A stretch of DNA of 6,429 nucleotides from Candidatus Omnitrophota bacterium. GTDB taxonomy: Bacteria > Omnitrophota > Gorgyraeia > B26-G9. The stretch spans positions 1 to 6,429 of the forward strand of contig DAOVNL010000048.1 in assembly GCA_030630245.1 (NCBI GenBank), read 5' to 3'. The number at the start of each line of letters is the position of its first letter. The first letter of the stretch is position 1. Under the pieces are notes generated by a model, which was not told the DNA's origin, did no database searches, and worked only from the letters and a program-made list of their open reading frames with translations. Shown in pieces: positions 1 to 5,687 of the stretch. The translations under genes were made by a program, and so were the position numbers.

Positions 1-222
1 CTTCCCTGTCTTAAGAAACTTTTCATGCTTTATGGCCTCAGTCTTTATTGTAAAGTTCTCCGAATAAATTAATTCCCAGGGACCATTGTTACTAGTGAAC
101 TGCTTTCTATTTTTGTTTGTATTATGCTCTACAATCCTTCTATTTAAATCTTTTGTATACCCAGTATAATGCTTCCCGTTCTTTTTGCTTTTCAATATAT
201 AAACATGATATATTTCAGACAT
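1..222 (-). CDS. GIY-YIG nuclease-domain protein (3' end outside window)
   Basis: Reading leftwards from an ATG at 220-222 gives 74 codons that stay open to the window edge, so the C-terminus is missing. The protein begins MSEIYHVYILKSKKNGKHYT, followed by GYTKDLNRRIVEHN and later EAIKHEKFLKTGK. This is the pattern of the small single-domain GIY-YIG (UPF0213/YhbQ-like) family: the first motif is degenerate (HVY), the second is YTG, and the conserved R and H of the DLxRRxxEHN helix and the E of the REKxLK segment are present. Members are usually about 80-100 residues, so little is probably lost. The family is predicted to nick or cut nucleic acid; the substrate of this member is unknown. There is no strong ribosome binding site; AAGAAGAG lies rather far upstream. 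It sits directly downstream of a truncated tRNA-like sequence, a setting that suggests a mobile or tRNA-associated origin. Confidence 0.85.
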   Translation of the reverse strand, partial: MSEIYHVYILKSKKNGKHYTGYTKDLNRRIVEHNTNKNRKQFTSNNGPWELIYSENFTIKTEAIKHEKFLKTGK

Positions 223-251
223 ATAAAATATATTTAGCTCTTCTTTTAGCA

Positions 252-301
252 ACGACTTTCCGCCTGAGGCGGACGCTCTATCCAAGCTGAGCCACGCCCC
301 G
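252..301 (-). pseudogene. tRNA-like remnant (Arg- or Pro-type), 3' part lost
   Basis: Read on the minus strand from 301, the sequence matches the 5' two thirds of a tRNA. It has a seven-base acceptor strand CGGGGCG, then TG, a D-arm with GCTC/GAGC stem and a GG-containing loop (AGCTTGGATA), then a G and an anticodon-arm-like TCCGC...GCGGA. The loop between those last arms has only five bases (CTCAG) instead of seven, so no proper anticodon exists. AAGTC resembles a variable loop, but the following GTTGC has no complementary T-stem, there is no TTC-type T-loop, and no strand pairing with the acceptor (CGCCCCG) follows. I read it as a dead tRNA fragment. The acceptor suggests Pro and the D-arm suggests Arg, so identity is open. 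Confidence 0.65.
259..273. repeat. 15-bp palindrome inside the tRNA remnant
   Basis: TCCGCCTGAGGCGGA on the plus strand is a perfect inverted repeat of 7-bp arms around a single central base. It sits exactly where the anticodon arm of the tRNA remnant should be. From memory, palindromes of this kind recur between genes in some uncultured bacterial genomes; only one copy is seen in this window. Confidence 0.7.
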
Positions 302-354
302 ACACTTAAAACATAAATCCTGGCAACTTGCAGCGTAGTCTAACATGTTGTTAT

Positions 355-1002
355 TCATTCGTCAATATAGCCCATTTTTTTTAAGTAGTCTTTTGAAAGT
401 TTCGGGCTGTTGTCTTTCTGCTTTTCAAAATAGCGAAATACATATTTTGAAAGCATATCTATTTCCAAATTAACCTTATTCTTCACTTCTTTAAAACCCA
501 GTGTAGTATTTTTAAGAGTATGAGGAATAAGCGCTGCCCCAAAAGAATTTTTCCTCACATCAACAACGGTCAGGCTAACACCATCTATGGCTATGGAACC
601 CTTATTAACAAGATATGCTATCAAGGTTTTATCTGCTTCTATCTGCAGCCAGAACTCATCAGCCCCTTTAATCTTTTTGCGAACAACTCCCACGCCGTCG
701 ATATGCCCTGAGACAATATGCCCGCCAAAACGGGAATTTGCACTCATTGCCCTTTCAAGATTAACACCCTCTCCAACTTTTAAAAATTTTAAGTTCGCCG
801 TTTCCTGGGTTTCCTTCATGACATCAAAAGCAATACGTTTTTTATCAAGGTTTACCACAGTCAGACAGACCCCGTTAGCATTTATACTATCCCCTATTTT
901 AGTATCCCTTAAAACTGTCTCTGCGCGTAGAACAAGATGCATCAACTTGCCTTTTACAATTTTTTCTACAATACCCATCTCTTCAACAATACCGGTAAAC
1001 AT
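355..1002 (-). CDS. ribE: Riboflavin synthase, alpha chain
   Basis: This 215-residue protein catalyses the last step of the pathway, in which two molecules of 6,7-dimethyl-8-ribityllumazine exchange a four-carbon unit to give riboflavin and the RibD-type pyrimidine. It has the usual two tandem lumazine-binding barrels. The first starts with MFTGIVEE and contains GVCLTVV and SRFGGHIVSGHIDG (around residues 44-103). The second contains GVSLTVV and IPHTLKNTTLG (around residues 141-169). A C-terminal helix, which in the family mediates trimer contacts, ends at a TGA. Length is normal. The start is supported by GGGGAGG eight bases upstream (1011-1017). It is the last gene of the operon, separated from ribD by the heptamer-repeat gap. 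No intrinsic terminator is visible after it. The symbol ribE follows Bacillus usage; the E. coli name is ribC. Confidence 0.97.
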   Translation of the reverse strand: MFTGIVEEMGIVEKIVKGKLMHLVLRAETVLRDTKIGDSINANGVCLTVVNLDKKRIAFDVMKETQETANLKFLKVGEGVNLERAMSANSRFGGHIVSGHIDGVGVVRKKIKGADEFWLQIEADKTLIAYLVNKGSIAIDGVSLTVVDVRKNSFGAALIPHTLKNTTLGFKEVKNKVNLEIDMLSKYVFRYFEKQKDNSPKLSKDYLKKMGYIDE

Positions 1003-1010
1003 GAAGTTTT

Positions 1011-1017
1011 CCTCCCC
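1011..1017 (-). promoter_or_regulatory. Ribosome binding site of ribE
   Basis: GGGGAGG in the coding sense, eight bases before the ATG. It is a strong site placed after the repeat gap, so ribE can be translated independently of ribD. Confidence 0.8.
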
Positions 1018-1024
1018 AACAATT

Positions 1025-1145
1025 CATAGCTTTGAGCTCTAAGCTTTAAGTCTTAAGCTATGAGTCTTAAGCTATAAGTTCGGTTTTATTTTTATATTTT
1101 AAGTTTTTAACTTATGGCTTATAGCCTACTGCTTATGACTGTAGT
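1025..1145. repeat. Degenerate heptamer array between ribD and ribE
   Basis: On the plus strand 1025-1080 splits into eight consecutive 7-base units: CATAGCT, TTGAGCT, CTAAGCT, TTAAGTC, TTAAGCT, ATGAGTC, TTAAGCT, ATAAGTT. A second block at 1111-1145 reads CTTATGG, CTTATAG, CCTACTG, CTTATGA, CTGTAGT. The blocks are separated by an AT-rich stretch (1081-1110). The facing ends are inverted copies: 1067-1080 pairs with 1109-1122 at 12 of 14 positions, so a hairpin is possible. The second block overlaps the last codons of ribD. No shared core like that of the other two arrays is visible here. Confidence 0.75.
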
Positions 1146-2247
1146 TCACTTTCCCCTCAACCAGCAGATCTTTATCCAGCTTTGATATTTTCACTTTATC
1201 AATAATGATCGCTTTTTGCAAACTCGAAATTCCCTTTCCTTCAACGGAATTTACCGCATTTTCACCGCCGATTATTTTAAACGCCGTAAAAAAACAGATC
1301 CTGTCCACAAGCTTTGCGTCAAAACACGCCCCGTTTATCTGTCCGCCTCCTTCAACAAGTACGCTGGATATCTCATGTTTATAAAGCTGGGCCATCAGAT
1401 ATTTAAGATCGACGTTTTTAGACTTTCCATGCGGGCAAACCAGCACATCTACCCCCATATCGTTAAAACGCCTGATCTTTTCTTTTGAGGCGAACTTTGT
1501 TGTCGCGATCATCACAGGCGCCGGAGACAGCAAACTAAAAATATTCGCCTTAAACGGTGTTTTCAGTTGCGAGTCAACAATCAGCTTGATCGGAATATCA
1601 TTTTCCAGTTTATTCCGGTAGCGGCAGCTCAAATATGGATTATCTTTTAATACCGTATTTATTCCGACCATGATGCAATCGTATTTTTTTCTCAAATATT
1701 GCGCTTTACTGCGTGATGCCTCTGACGTAATCCACTTCGACTGGCCGGCGGAAGTAGCAATTTTTCCGTCTAAGCTCTGTCCTGTTTTAACACAGACAAA
1801 CGGGCTCTTAGCGGTGATGTATTTAATAAATATTTCATTTAAATCTTCATATGCCTGATTTTGCTTTGAGACTTCGACTAAAACTCCGGCCTTACACAGT
1901 TTTCTTATTCCCCTGCCGCAAGTCTTGGGGTTGGGATCTTTCATGCCTATTACCACGCGCTTGATTCCTGCTTTAATGATTTGGTCGGTGCAAGGCGGTG
2001 TGCGGCCGAAATGAACGCAGGGCTCTAAATTCACATAAAGCGCCGCTCCCTTTAAGCTTTGCTTTGCCTTTTTCATAGCATCGATCTCCGCGTGATCCCC
2101 GCCGCAATATTTATGGTATCCCCTGGAGATGATCCTGCCGTTCTTGAGGATGACCGTCCCCACCAGCGGATTAGGGCTGACTCTGCCGAGGCCCCTTTCA
2201 GCTAAAACGATTGTCATTTTAAGGTATTTTTCATCCTGAGCATTCAT
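1126..2247 (-). CDS. ribD: Bifunctional diaminohydroxyphosphoribosylaminopyrimidine deaminase / uracil reductase
   Basis: This 373-residue fusion of two enzymes performs the deamination and then the NADPH-dependent side-chain reduction of the GTP cyclohydrolase II product. The N-terminal deaminase domain (about 1-145) shows SPNPLVGTV, the zinc and catalytic motif HAE (H52, E54) and PCVHFGRTPPC with zinc ligands C77 and C86. The C-terminal reductase (about 148-370) begins with SPFVCVKTGQSLDGKIAT and has GINTVLKDNPYLSCR and LVEGGGQINGACF. All key residues are present and the length is typical. The ATG at 2245-2247 is preceded by poly-A rather than a good ribosome binding site; GAGG lies too far upstream, so initiation looks weak. 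The final residues SHKQ and the stop codon lie inside the heptamer repeat that follows, so the 3' end was probably rewritten by the repeat. Confidence 0.97.
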   Translation of the reverse strand: MNAQDEKYLKMTIVLAERGLGRVSPNPLVGTVILKNGRIISRGYHKYCGGDHAEIDAMKKAKQSLKGAALYVNLEPCVHFGRTPPCTDQIIKAGIKRVVIGMKDPNPKTCGRGIRKLCKAGVLVEVSKQNQAYEDLNEIFIKYITAKSPFVCVKTGQSLDGKIATSAGQSKWITSEASRSKAQYLRKKYDCIMVGINTVLKDNPYLSCRYRNKLENDIPIKLIVDSQLKTPFKANIFSLLSPAPVMIATTKFASKEKIRRFNDMGVDVLVCPHGKSKNVDLKYLMAQLYKHEISSVLVEGGGQINGACFDAKLVDRICFFTAFKIIGGENAVNSVEGKGISSLQKAIIIDKVKISKLDKDLLVEGKVNYSHKQ

Positions 2248-2308
2248 TTTTTTATCACGCTTTGCCTCATACGCATTGAAATCTTATTTTTACGCAATAC
2301 TTTATTTA
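2248..2308 (-). other. Short gap between the PHP gene and ribD
   Basis: Sixty-one AT-rich bases with no promoter, terminator or strong ribosome binding site that I can support. In the coding sense GCGT occurs three times at spacings of 21 and 14 bases, both multiples of seven, which may be a worn heptamer array; three occurrences are too few to be sure. Confidence 0.35.
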
Positions 2309-3154
2309 CTATTTTTCGTATTCTCTTTTTTTTGCTTCTTTGATTGTTTCCAGGAATGAATAAGGCACTTCAACTTTGCCCATCAGCGGATAACCTTTTC
2401 CCGCGCCGTGGCAATCAGAACCTCCGCTCAAAAGAAGTCCGTATTTCTGAGCCAGCTGTTTGTAGTGATTTGAAGTAGAAGAATTATGATCTATATGCAA
2501 GACTTCAATTCCCATTAACCCGTAATTTATAAGCTCAGGGATGACCTCATCATGCTGCATGATTCTCGGATGCGCAAATATAGGTATGCCCTTGACCCTT
2601 CTGATCATCTCAATTGCTTCTTTTGGCGATATGATCATTCTTTTTACGTAGCATGGCCCTGTCCTGCCTATAAAGCGGGCAAAAGCCTGCTTGATGCTGT
2701 GCGTATAGCCGCCTTCATAGAGCGCCCTGGCTAAATGCAGCCTGCCCACAGCGCCTTTATCCCGGCTTAAAGCCATGACATCTTCCAGTTTTATGCCTAT
2801 ACCCATCTCATTGAGTTTCTCGACCATCTTCCGCATGCGCTCTGTGCGCGCATTACGAATTTTCTTTAATTGTTCATTGAACCAGGGGTCCTGCCAGTCA
2901 ATTAAAAGGCCGATAATATGAATTTCAAAATCGGCGATCTCAGCTGAGAGTTCTACCCCGGGTATTATTTCAAGGCCTCTGGCTTTTGCTTCCTCCATAG
3001 CGGGCAGAATGCCGTCTACGCAATCATGGTCAGTGATCGCGATCGCGGTAAGTTTCATTTCCAGTGCGTATCGGGAAACTTCTTCCGGAGAAAAAGTCCC
3101 GTCAGAATAATTAGTATGCACATGCAGGTCAATGTATTTATGGGTCGAATTCAT
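2309..3154 (-). CDS. PHP-domain phosphoesterase (RNase AM / YciV-TrpH type)
   Basis: This 281-residue metal-dependent phosphoesterase belongs to the PHP superfamily. Visible metal-site motifs, in order, are [10 protein letters not shown] (H11, H13, D18), TDHDCVDG (D42, H43), PGVELS (E68), HIIG (H79), GRLH (H140), FAHPR (H195) and GSDCHG (D247, H249). The complete motif set indicates an active enzyme. The pattern, including the helical insert between HIIG and GRLH, fits the family of E. coli YciV (3',5'-nucleotide phosphatase and 5'-3' RNase AM). The exact substrate cannot be read from sequence. Its ATG overlaps the nusB stop by four bases (ATGA), so the two are translationally coupled. Its place inside a riboflavin operon that lacks a dedicated phosphatase raises the possibility of a role on the phosphorylated pathway intermediate; RNA or nucleotide turnover is the alternative suggested by family and by nusB. 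Confidence 0.9.
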   Translation of the reverse strand: MNSTHKYIDLHVHTNYSDGTFSPEEVSRYALEMKLTAIAITDHDCVDGILPAMEEAKARGLEIIPGVELSAEIADFEIHIIGLLIDWQDPWFNEQLKKIRNARTERMRKMVEKLNEMGIGIKLEDVMALSRDKGAVGRLHLARALYEGGYTHSIKQAFARFIGRTGPCYVKRMIISPKEAIEMIRRVKGIPIFAHPRIMQHDEVIPELINYGLMGIEVLHIDHNSSTSNHYKQLAQKYGLLLSGGSDCHGAGKGYPLMGKVEVPYSFLETIKEAKKREYEK

Positions 3155-3567
3155 TTATTTTTCCGTTCTTCTTTATTTATTTTGTCCAGAACCCCGTTTA
3201 CAAAACGCCCGGATTCATCGTCCCCGAATTTCTTGGCAAGATCCACAGCTTCATTGATCGCCACTTTAGGCGGAATCTGCTCCATATATATCAATTCGAA
3301 TGTGGCCATGCGGATAATGTTGCGGTCAATAACCGCCATCCGCTCGATTCGCCAGTTATCGGTATAATCTGTTATAAGCTTATCGATATCCTTCCGGTTC
3401 TTCAGAGTTCCCTCAACCAGTACCATAGAAAATTCCCTGACGATCTCATCCCCGCTGCTTTTCTGCCAGTAATCATTTACCACCTCTGCAAGGGGAGCTG
3501 TCTTTCGGATATCAACAGAATAAAGGATCTGTAAAGCGCATTCACGCGACAGCGTACGTTTTCTCAT
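3151..3567 (-). CDS. nusB: Transcription antitermination factor NusB
   Basis: This 138-residue protein is the usual size for NusB, the small all-helical partner of NusE (ribosomal protein S10) in rRNA antitermination complexes. Family features are the opening [18 protein letters not shown], the central [26 protein letters not shown], the following [33 protein letters not shown] and a basic C-terminal tail. The [12 protein letters not shown] and [13 protein letters not shown] segments are the most diagnostic. The gene starts five bases after the ribH stop, and its own stop overlaps the start of the PHP gene, so it is embedded in the operon. The ribH-nusB pair is widespread in bacteria. The ribosome binding site is poor (GTAGGG within the end of ribH), which suggests translational coupling. 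Confidence 0.96.
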   Translation of the reverse strand: MRKRTLSRECALQILYSVDIRKTAPLAEVVNDYWQKSSGDEIVREFSMVLVEGTLKNRKDIDKLITDYTDNWRIERMAVIDRNIIRMATFELIYMEQIPPKVAINEAVDLAKKFGDDESGRFVNGVLDKINKEERKNK

Positions 3568-3572
3568 AAAAA

Positions 3573-4037
3573 TTACCCTACCGTTTCTATCAAGTTTGCC
3601 ATCTCGATCGCCACTCTTGCCGCATCTTCCCCTTTGTTGCCGCTTTTTGTTCCCGCGCGGTCAATCGCCTGCTCAAGGCTATCAGCGGTGATCACCCCGA
3701 AAATAACCGGAACTCCCGTGTTCATAGAGATATTCGCGATTCCCTTCGCAGCCTCGTTGGCCACAAAATCAAAATGCGGTGTTTCACCTCTTATAATCGC
3801 CGCAAGGCAAATCAAAACATCATACTTTTTGGATTTAGCCATTTTCTGAGCAAGACACGGCATTTCAAAAGCCCCCGGCACCCAGACAATATCGATCTTT
3901 TTTTCATCAGCCTGGTGCCTTTTTAACTCACTTACTGCGCCCTCAACCAGCCTTTTAGTAATAAAATCGTTAAAACGGGATACCAGTATGCCGAACTTCT
4001 TTCCCTGCGCGTTCAATTTTGCTTCTATTGTCTTCAT
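3573..4037 (-). CDS. ribH: 6,7-dimethyl-8-ribityllumazine synthase
   Basis: This 154-residue enzyme condenses 5-amino-6-ribitylaminouracil with the four-carbon phosphate made by the RibB half of RibBA to give the lumazine precursor of riboflavin. Active-site segments are all present: SRFN (20-23) with the ring-stacking Phe, PGAFE (54-58), the phosphate-binding and catalytic [10 protein letters not shown] with H88, and [20 protein letters not shown] (118-136, with R127). Length is typical for the shell-forming family, whose members assemble as pentamers or 60-mers; which form applies here cannot be told. The start is supported by an AGGA-type site just upstream. It is separated from ribBA by 84 bases that consist mostly of a heptamer repeat element, and nusB follows after five bases. 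Confidence 0.97.
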   Translation of the reverse strand: MKTIEAKLNAQGKKFGILVSRFNDFITKRLVEGAVSELKRHQADEKKIDIVWVPGAFEMPCLAQKMAKSKKYDVLICLAAIIRGETPHFDFVANEAAKGIANISMNTGVPVIFGVITADSLEQAIDRAGTKSGNKGEDAARVAIEMANLIETVG

Positions 4038-4047
4038 TTCTTCCTGC

Positions 4048-4127
4048 CTTTCTTTTACTTTTCAATTTGCACTTTTTACTTTTTCCTTTTTACTTGCTTG
4101 TGCCCTTTGGGGTATAACTTTCTACTT
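4048..4127. repeat. Repeat element B: TTACTTT heptamers plus conserved core, between ribBA and ribH
   Basis: On the plus strand 4048-4096 divides into seven in-phase heptamers: CTTTCTT, TTACTTT, TCAATTT, GCACTTT, TTACTTT, TTCCTTT, TTACTTG. Next comes a 22-base core (4096-4117) with GCTTGTGCCCT, then TTG, then GGGTAT; CCC and GGG can form a tiny hairpin with a TTT loop. The core is bracketed by near-identical 10-base direct repeats, CTTTTTACTT (4086-4095) and CTTTCTACTT (4118-4127). The second copy overlaps the ribBA stop codon and its last two codons. The core recurs at 5652-5674 with different flanking repeats. Confidence 0.7.
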
Positions 4128-5321
4128 GATAAAAGTAAGCATATGCCCTAATTTATCTTTTTTGGTCTTTAAGTATTTCCTGTTAACACTTGAGGGCTCT
4201 ATTTCAATCGGAACACGCTCGACTATTTTCAGCCCGTACCCTTGGAGTCCGATAATTTTACTAGGATTATTTGTAAGCAGCCGGATCTTTTTTATCCCTA
4301 AGTCTGATAATATCTGCGCGCCTATTCCGTAATCTCTCAGGTCTGCCTTAAACCCAAGTTTTTCATTCGCCTCGACAGTATCCAGTCCGTGATCCTGCAG
4401 CGCATATGCCTTTATTTTATTGGCAAGGCCTACGCCTCTGCCCTCCTGGCGCATATAAAGTATAACGCCTGAACCGTTTTCCTGTATCATTTCCATTGCC
4501 GCATGCAGCTGTTTGCCGCAATCGCAGCGCTTAGAGGCGAACACATCTCCTGTCAGACACTCCGAATGAACCCGGACCAAAACCGGATCTTTTATCTTGC
4601 CTTTAACAAGCGCAAGATGAGGATGCTCATCAACGTCTGAATGATAAACATGGAGCTTAAAAGTTCCGAAAGCTGTAGGCAGCTTTGTAGTCGTGATCCT
4701 GCGCACAAGTTTATCATGACGGTGCCTGAACTTTATCAGATCAGCTATTGTTCCTATTTTTAATTTATGTCGTTTGGCAAATTTCAATAGCTGCGGTGTT
4801 CTGGCCATGGTTCCGTCTTCATTGAGTATTTCACAGATTATGCCCGCTGGTTTTAACTTAGCCAGCTTCATAAAATCAACACATGCCTCTGTATGTCCGG
4901 CCCGTACAAGAACACCGCCCTCAGCTGCTTTAAGCGGGAAAATATGCCCCGGACGCACAAGATCACGCGGTTTTGATTTTGAATTTATCAAAACCTGAAT
5001 CGTTTTTGCCCTATCATGCGCAGAAATGCCGGTAGTAATACCCTCTTTTGCATCCACAGAAACAGTAAAGGCTGTGCCCAGTGGCGTCTGGTTCTTCCCC
5101 ACCATGGACTGAATATCCAGCTCACCAAGTCTTTTACCGGTCATTGCCGCGCAGATAAGACCGCGCCCGTATTTTGCCATAAAGTTTATCTGCTTATGCG
5201 TAACGTGAACTGCTGCCATGATCAGGTCGCCTTCGTTCTCGCGCTTAACGTCATCAAGGATAACAACCATTTTACCTTTTTTAAAGTCATTGATTATTTC
5301 TGATACAGTATTGAATTCCAT
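4122..5321 (-). CDS. ribBA: Bifunctional 3,4-dihydroxy-2-butanone-4-phosphate synthase / GTP cyclohydrolase II
   Basis: This 399-residue fusion supplies both entry points of the pathway. The N-terminal RibB domain (about 1-200) converts ribulose 5-phosphate and shows the acidic metal site [10 protein letters not shown] (23-32), [19 protein letters not shown] and [12 protein letters not shown]. The C-terminal RibA domain converts GTP and shows the zinc site [39 protein letters not shown] and [15 protein letters not shown]. No key residue is missing. I chose the ATG at 5319-5321 because AGGAG (5328-5332) lies six bases before it; the ATG two codons upstream (5325-5327) abuts that site directly and would add only MF. 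It is the first gene of the operon, directly controlled by the FMN riboswitch and terminator upstream. Its last codons and stop lie in a direct repeat of element B. Confidence 0.97.
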   Translation of the reverse strand: MEFNTVSEIINDFKKGKMVVILDDVKRENEGDLIMAAVHVTHKQINFMAKYGRGLICAAMTGKRLGELDIQSMVGKNQTPLGTAFTVSVDAKEGITTGISAHDRAKTIQVLINSKSKPRDLVRPGHIFPLKAAEGGVLVRAGHTEACVDFMKLAKLKPAGIICEILNEDGTMARTPQLLKFAKRHKLKIGTIADLIKFRHRHDKLVRRITTTKLPTAFGTFKLHVYHSDVDEHPHLALVKGKIKDPVLVRVHSECLTGDVFASKRCDCGKQLHAAMEMIQENGSGVILYMRQEGRGVGLANKIKAYALQDHGLDTVEANEKLGFKADLRDYGIGAQILSDLGIKKIRLLTNNPSKIIGLQGYGLKIVERVPIEIEPSSVNRKYLKTKKDKLGHMLTFIK

Positions 5322-5327
5322 AAACAT

Positions 5328-5332
5328 CTCCT
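5328..5332 (-). promoter_or_regulatory. Ribosome binding site that fixes the ribBA start
   Basis: AGGAG in the coding sense, immediately after the terminator T-tract. It is zero bases from the upstream ATG and six from the next in-frame ATG, which favours the latter. Confidence 0.75.
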
Positions 5333-5366
5333 AAAAAGAAAAACCCCCGAAATAATCTTCGGGAGT
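5333..5366 (-). terminator. Intrinsic terminator of the FMN riboswitch
   Basis: In the RNA sense ACTCCCGAA (5366-5358) pairs with TTCGGGGGT (5351-5343), a nine-base-pair stem with one G-U pair and a six-base loop, followed by a T-rich run broken by one C (5342-5333). It ends directly before the ribBA ribosome binding site. Its 5' arm and loop (5353-5364) are perfectly complementary over 12 bases to the start of the aptamer (5546-5557), so terminator and antiterminator are mutually exclusive. Confidence 0.9.
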
Positions 5367-5410
5367 TAAAAAGTCTATATTTTTAGCTTTGGTTCTTGCC
5401 TTTTGCTTTT

Positions 5411-5557
5411 TTCTTCTTCTCCCATCTAGACTGTCACTATTGGCGAAGGAATCACACCTTCTCTGCCTGGCCGTTTTGGGCCTTAGCTCGCAGGCTTTAT
5501 CCCGCCTTTTGCGGAATTTTACTGCCAGCAGGGAATTTCACCCTATCCCGAAGATTA
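5411..5557 (-). ncRNA. FMN riboswitch (RFN element)
   Basis: Read on the minus strand, the leader shows the order of conserved blocks of the FMN aptamer. These are ATCTTCGGGATAGGGTGAAA and TTCCC, then TGGCAGTAAA with an inserted stem (ATTCCGC/GCGGGAT), GCCTGCGAGC, a variable GGCC/GGCC hairpin, GAAGGTGTGATTCCTTC, and TGACAGTC plus GATGGGAGAAGA closing the basal stem with ATCTTC. Known RFN elements bind FMN and repress riboflavin genes. Here the position ahead of ribBA and the downstream terminator indicate control by premature termination. The aptamer starts within a base or two of the predicted transcription start. Confidence 0.95.
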
Positions 5558-5561
5558 AATA

Positions 5562-5590
5562 AATATATCATTTCACAAACACATTGTCAA
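5562..5590 (-). promoter_or_regulatory. Sigma-70-type promoter of the rib operon
   Basis: Perfect -35 TTGACA (5590-5585), 17-base spacer, -10 TATATT (5567-5562). The expected start is an A near 5555-5556, coinciding with the first base of the riboswitch basal stem. Confidence 0.85.
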
Positions 5591-5599
5591 GCAAAGAAA

Positions 5600-5684
5600 G
5601 TCATACGTCACATGTCACAAAGTCATTGCATTTTCCTGTGACCTGTGACTTGCCTGTGCCCTAAGAGGGTATGTCTTGTGACTT
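5600..5684. repeat. Repeat element C: GTCACA/TGTGAC heptamers plus conserved core, between the ACT gene and the rib promoter
   Basis: On the plus strand units GTCATAC, GTCACAT, GTCACAA (5600-5620) are followed by the inverted version in CCTGTGA, CCTGTGA (5635-5648). The facing parts 5607-5619 and 5637-5649 are complementary at 12 of 13 positions. The core at 5652-5674 reads GCCTGTGCCCT, AAGA, GGGTAT, GT, with a CCCT/AGGG hairpin. It is bracketed by direct repeats CCTGTGACTT (5642-5651) and CTTGTGACTT (5675-5684). The core begins 14 bases after the ACT stop codon, and the array ends 10 bases before the rib -35 box. Confidence 0.7.
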
Positions 5685-5687
5685 CTT

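Noticed and set aside
252..301. Functional tRNA gene
   Set aside because: The anticodon loop is two bases short, no T-arm can be formed, and the 3' acceptor strand is absent.
1..301. Group I intron with a GIY-YIG homing endonuclease in a tRNA gene
   Set aside because: Only about 30 bases separate the tRNA fragment from the start codon, with no room for an intron core, and the protein resembles the free-standing small family. The left side is cut off, so this is not fully excluded.
302..354. Terminator at the end of the rib operon
   Set aside because: Only short palindromes (around 323-333 and 342-349) are present, without a stable stem followed by a T-tract.
587..1042. Long plus-strand open frame opposite ribE
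   Set aside because: It lies entirely across ribE, whose protein is a clear family member; the plus-strand translation resembles no family and has no plausible start context.
1025..1145. CRISPR array
   Set aside because: Units are seven bases, contiguous and degenerate, with no repeat-spacer alternation and no cas gene.
3988..4332. Plus-strand open frame across the ribBA-ribH gap
   Set aside because: It overlaps the conserved ends of ribBA and ribH, and its hydrophobic middle is only the translation of the T-rich heptamer array.
5396..5641. Plus-strand open frame over the rib leader
   Set aside because: The region is accounted for by the FMN riboswitch, promoter and repeat element on the other strand.
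5607..5649. TGTGA/TCACA half-sites suggesting CRP binding
   Set aside because: The half-sites come from tandem heptamers and are not arranged as TGTGA, six bases, TCACA.
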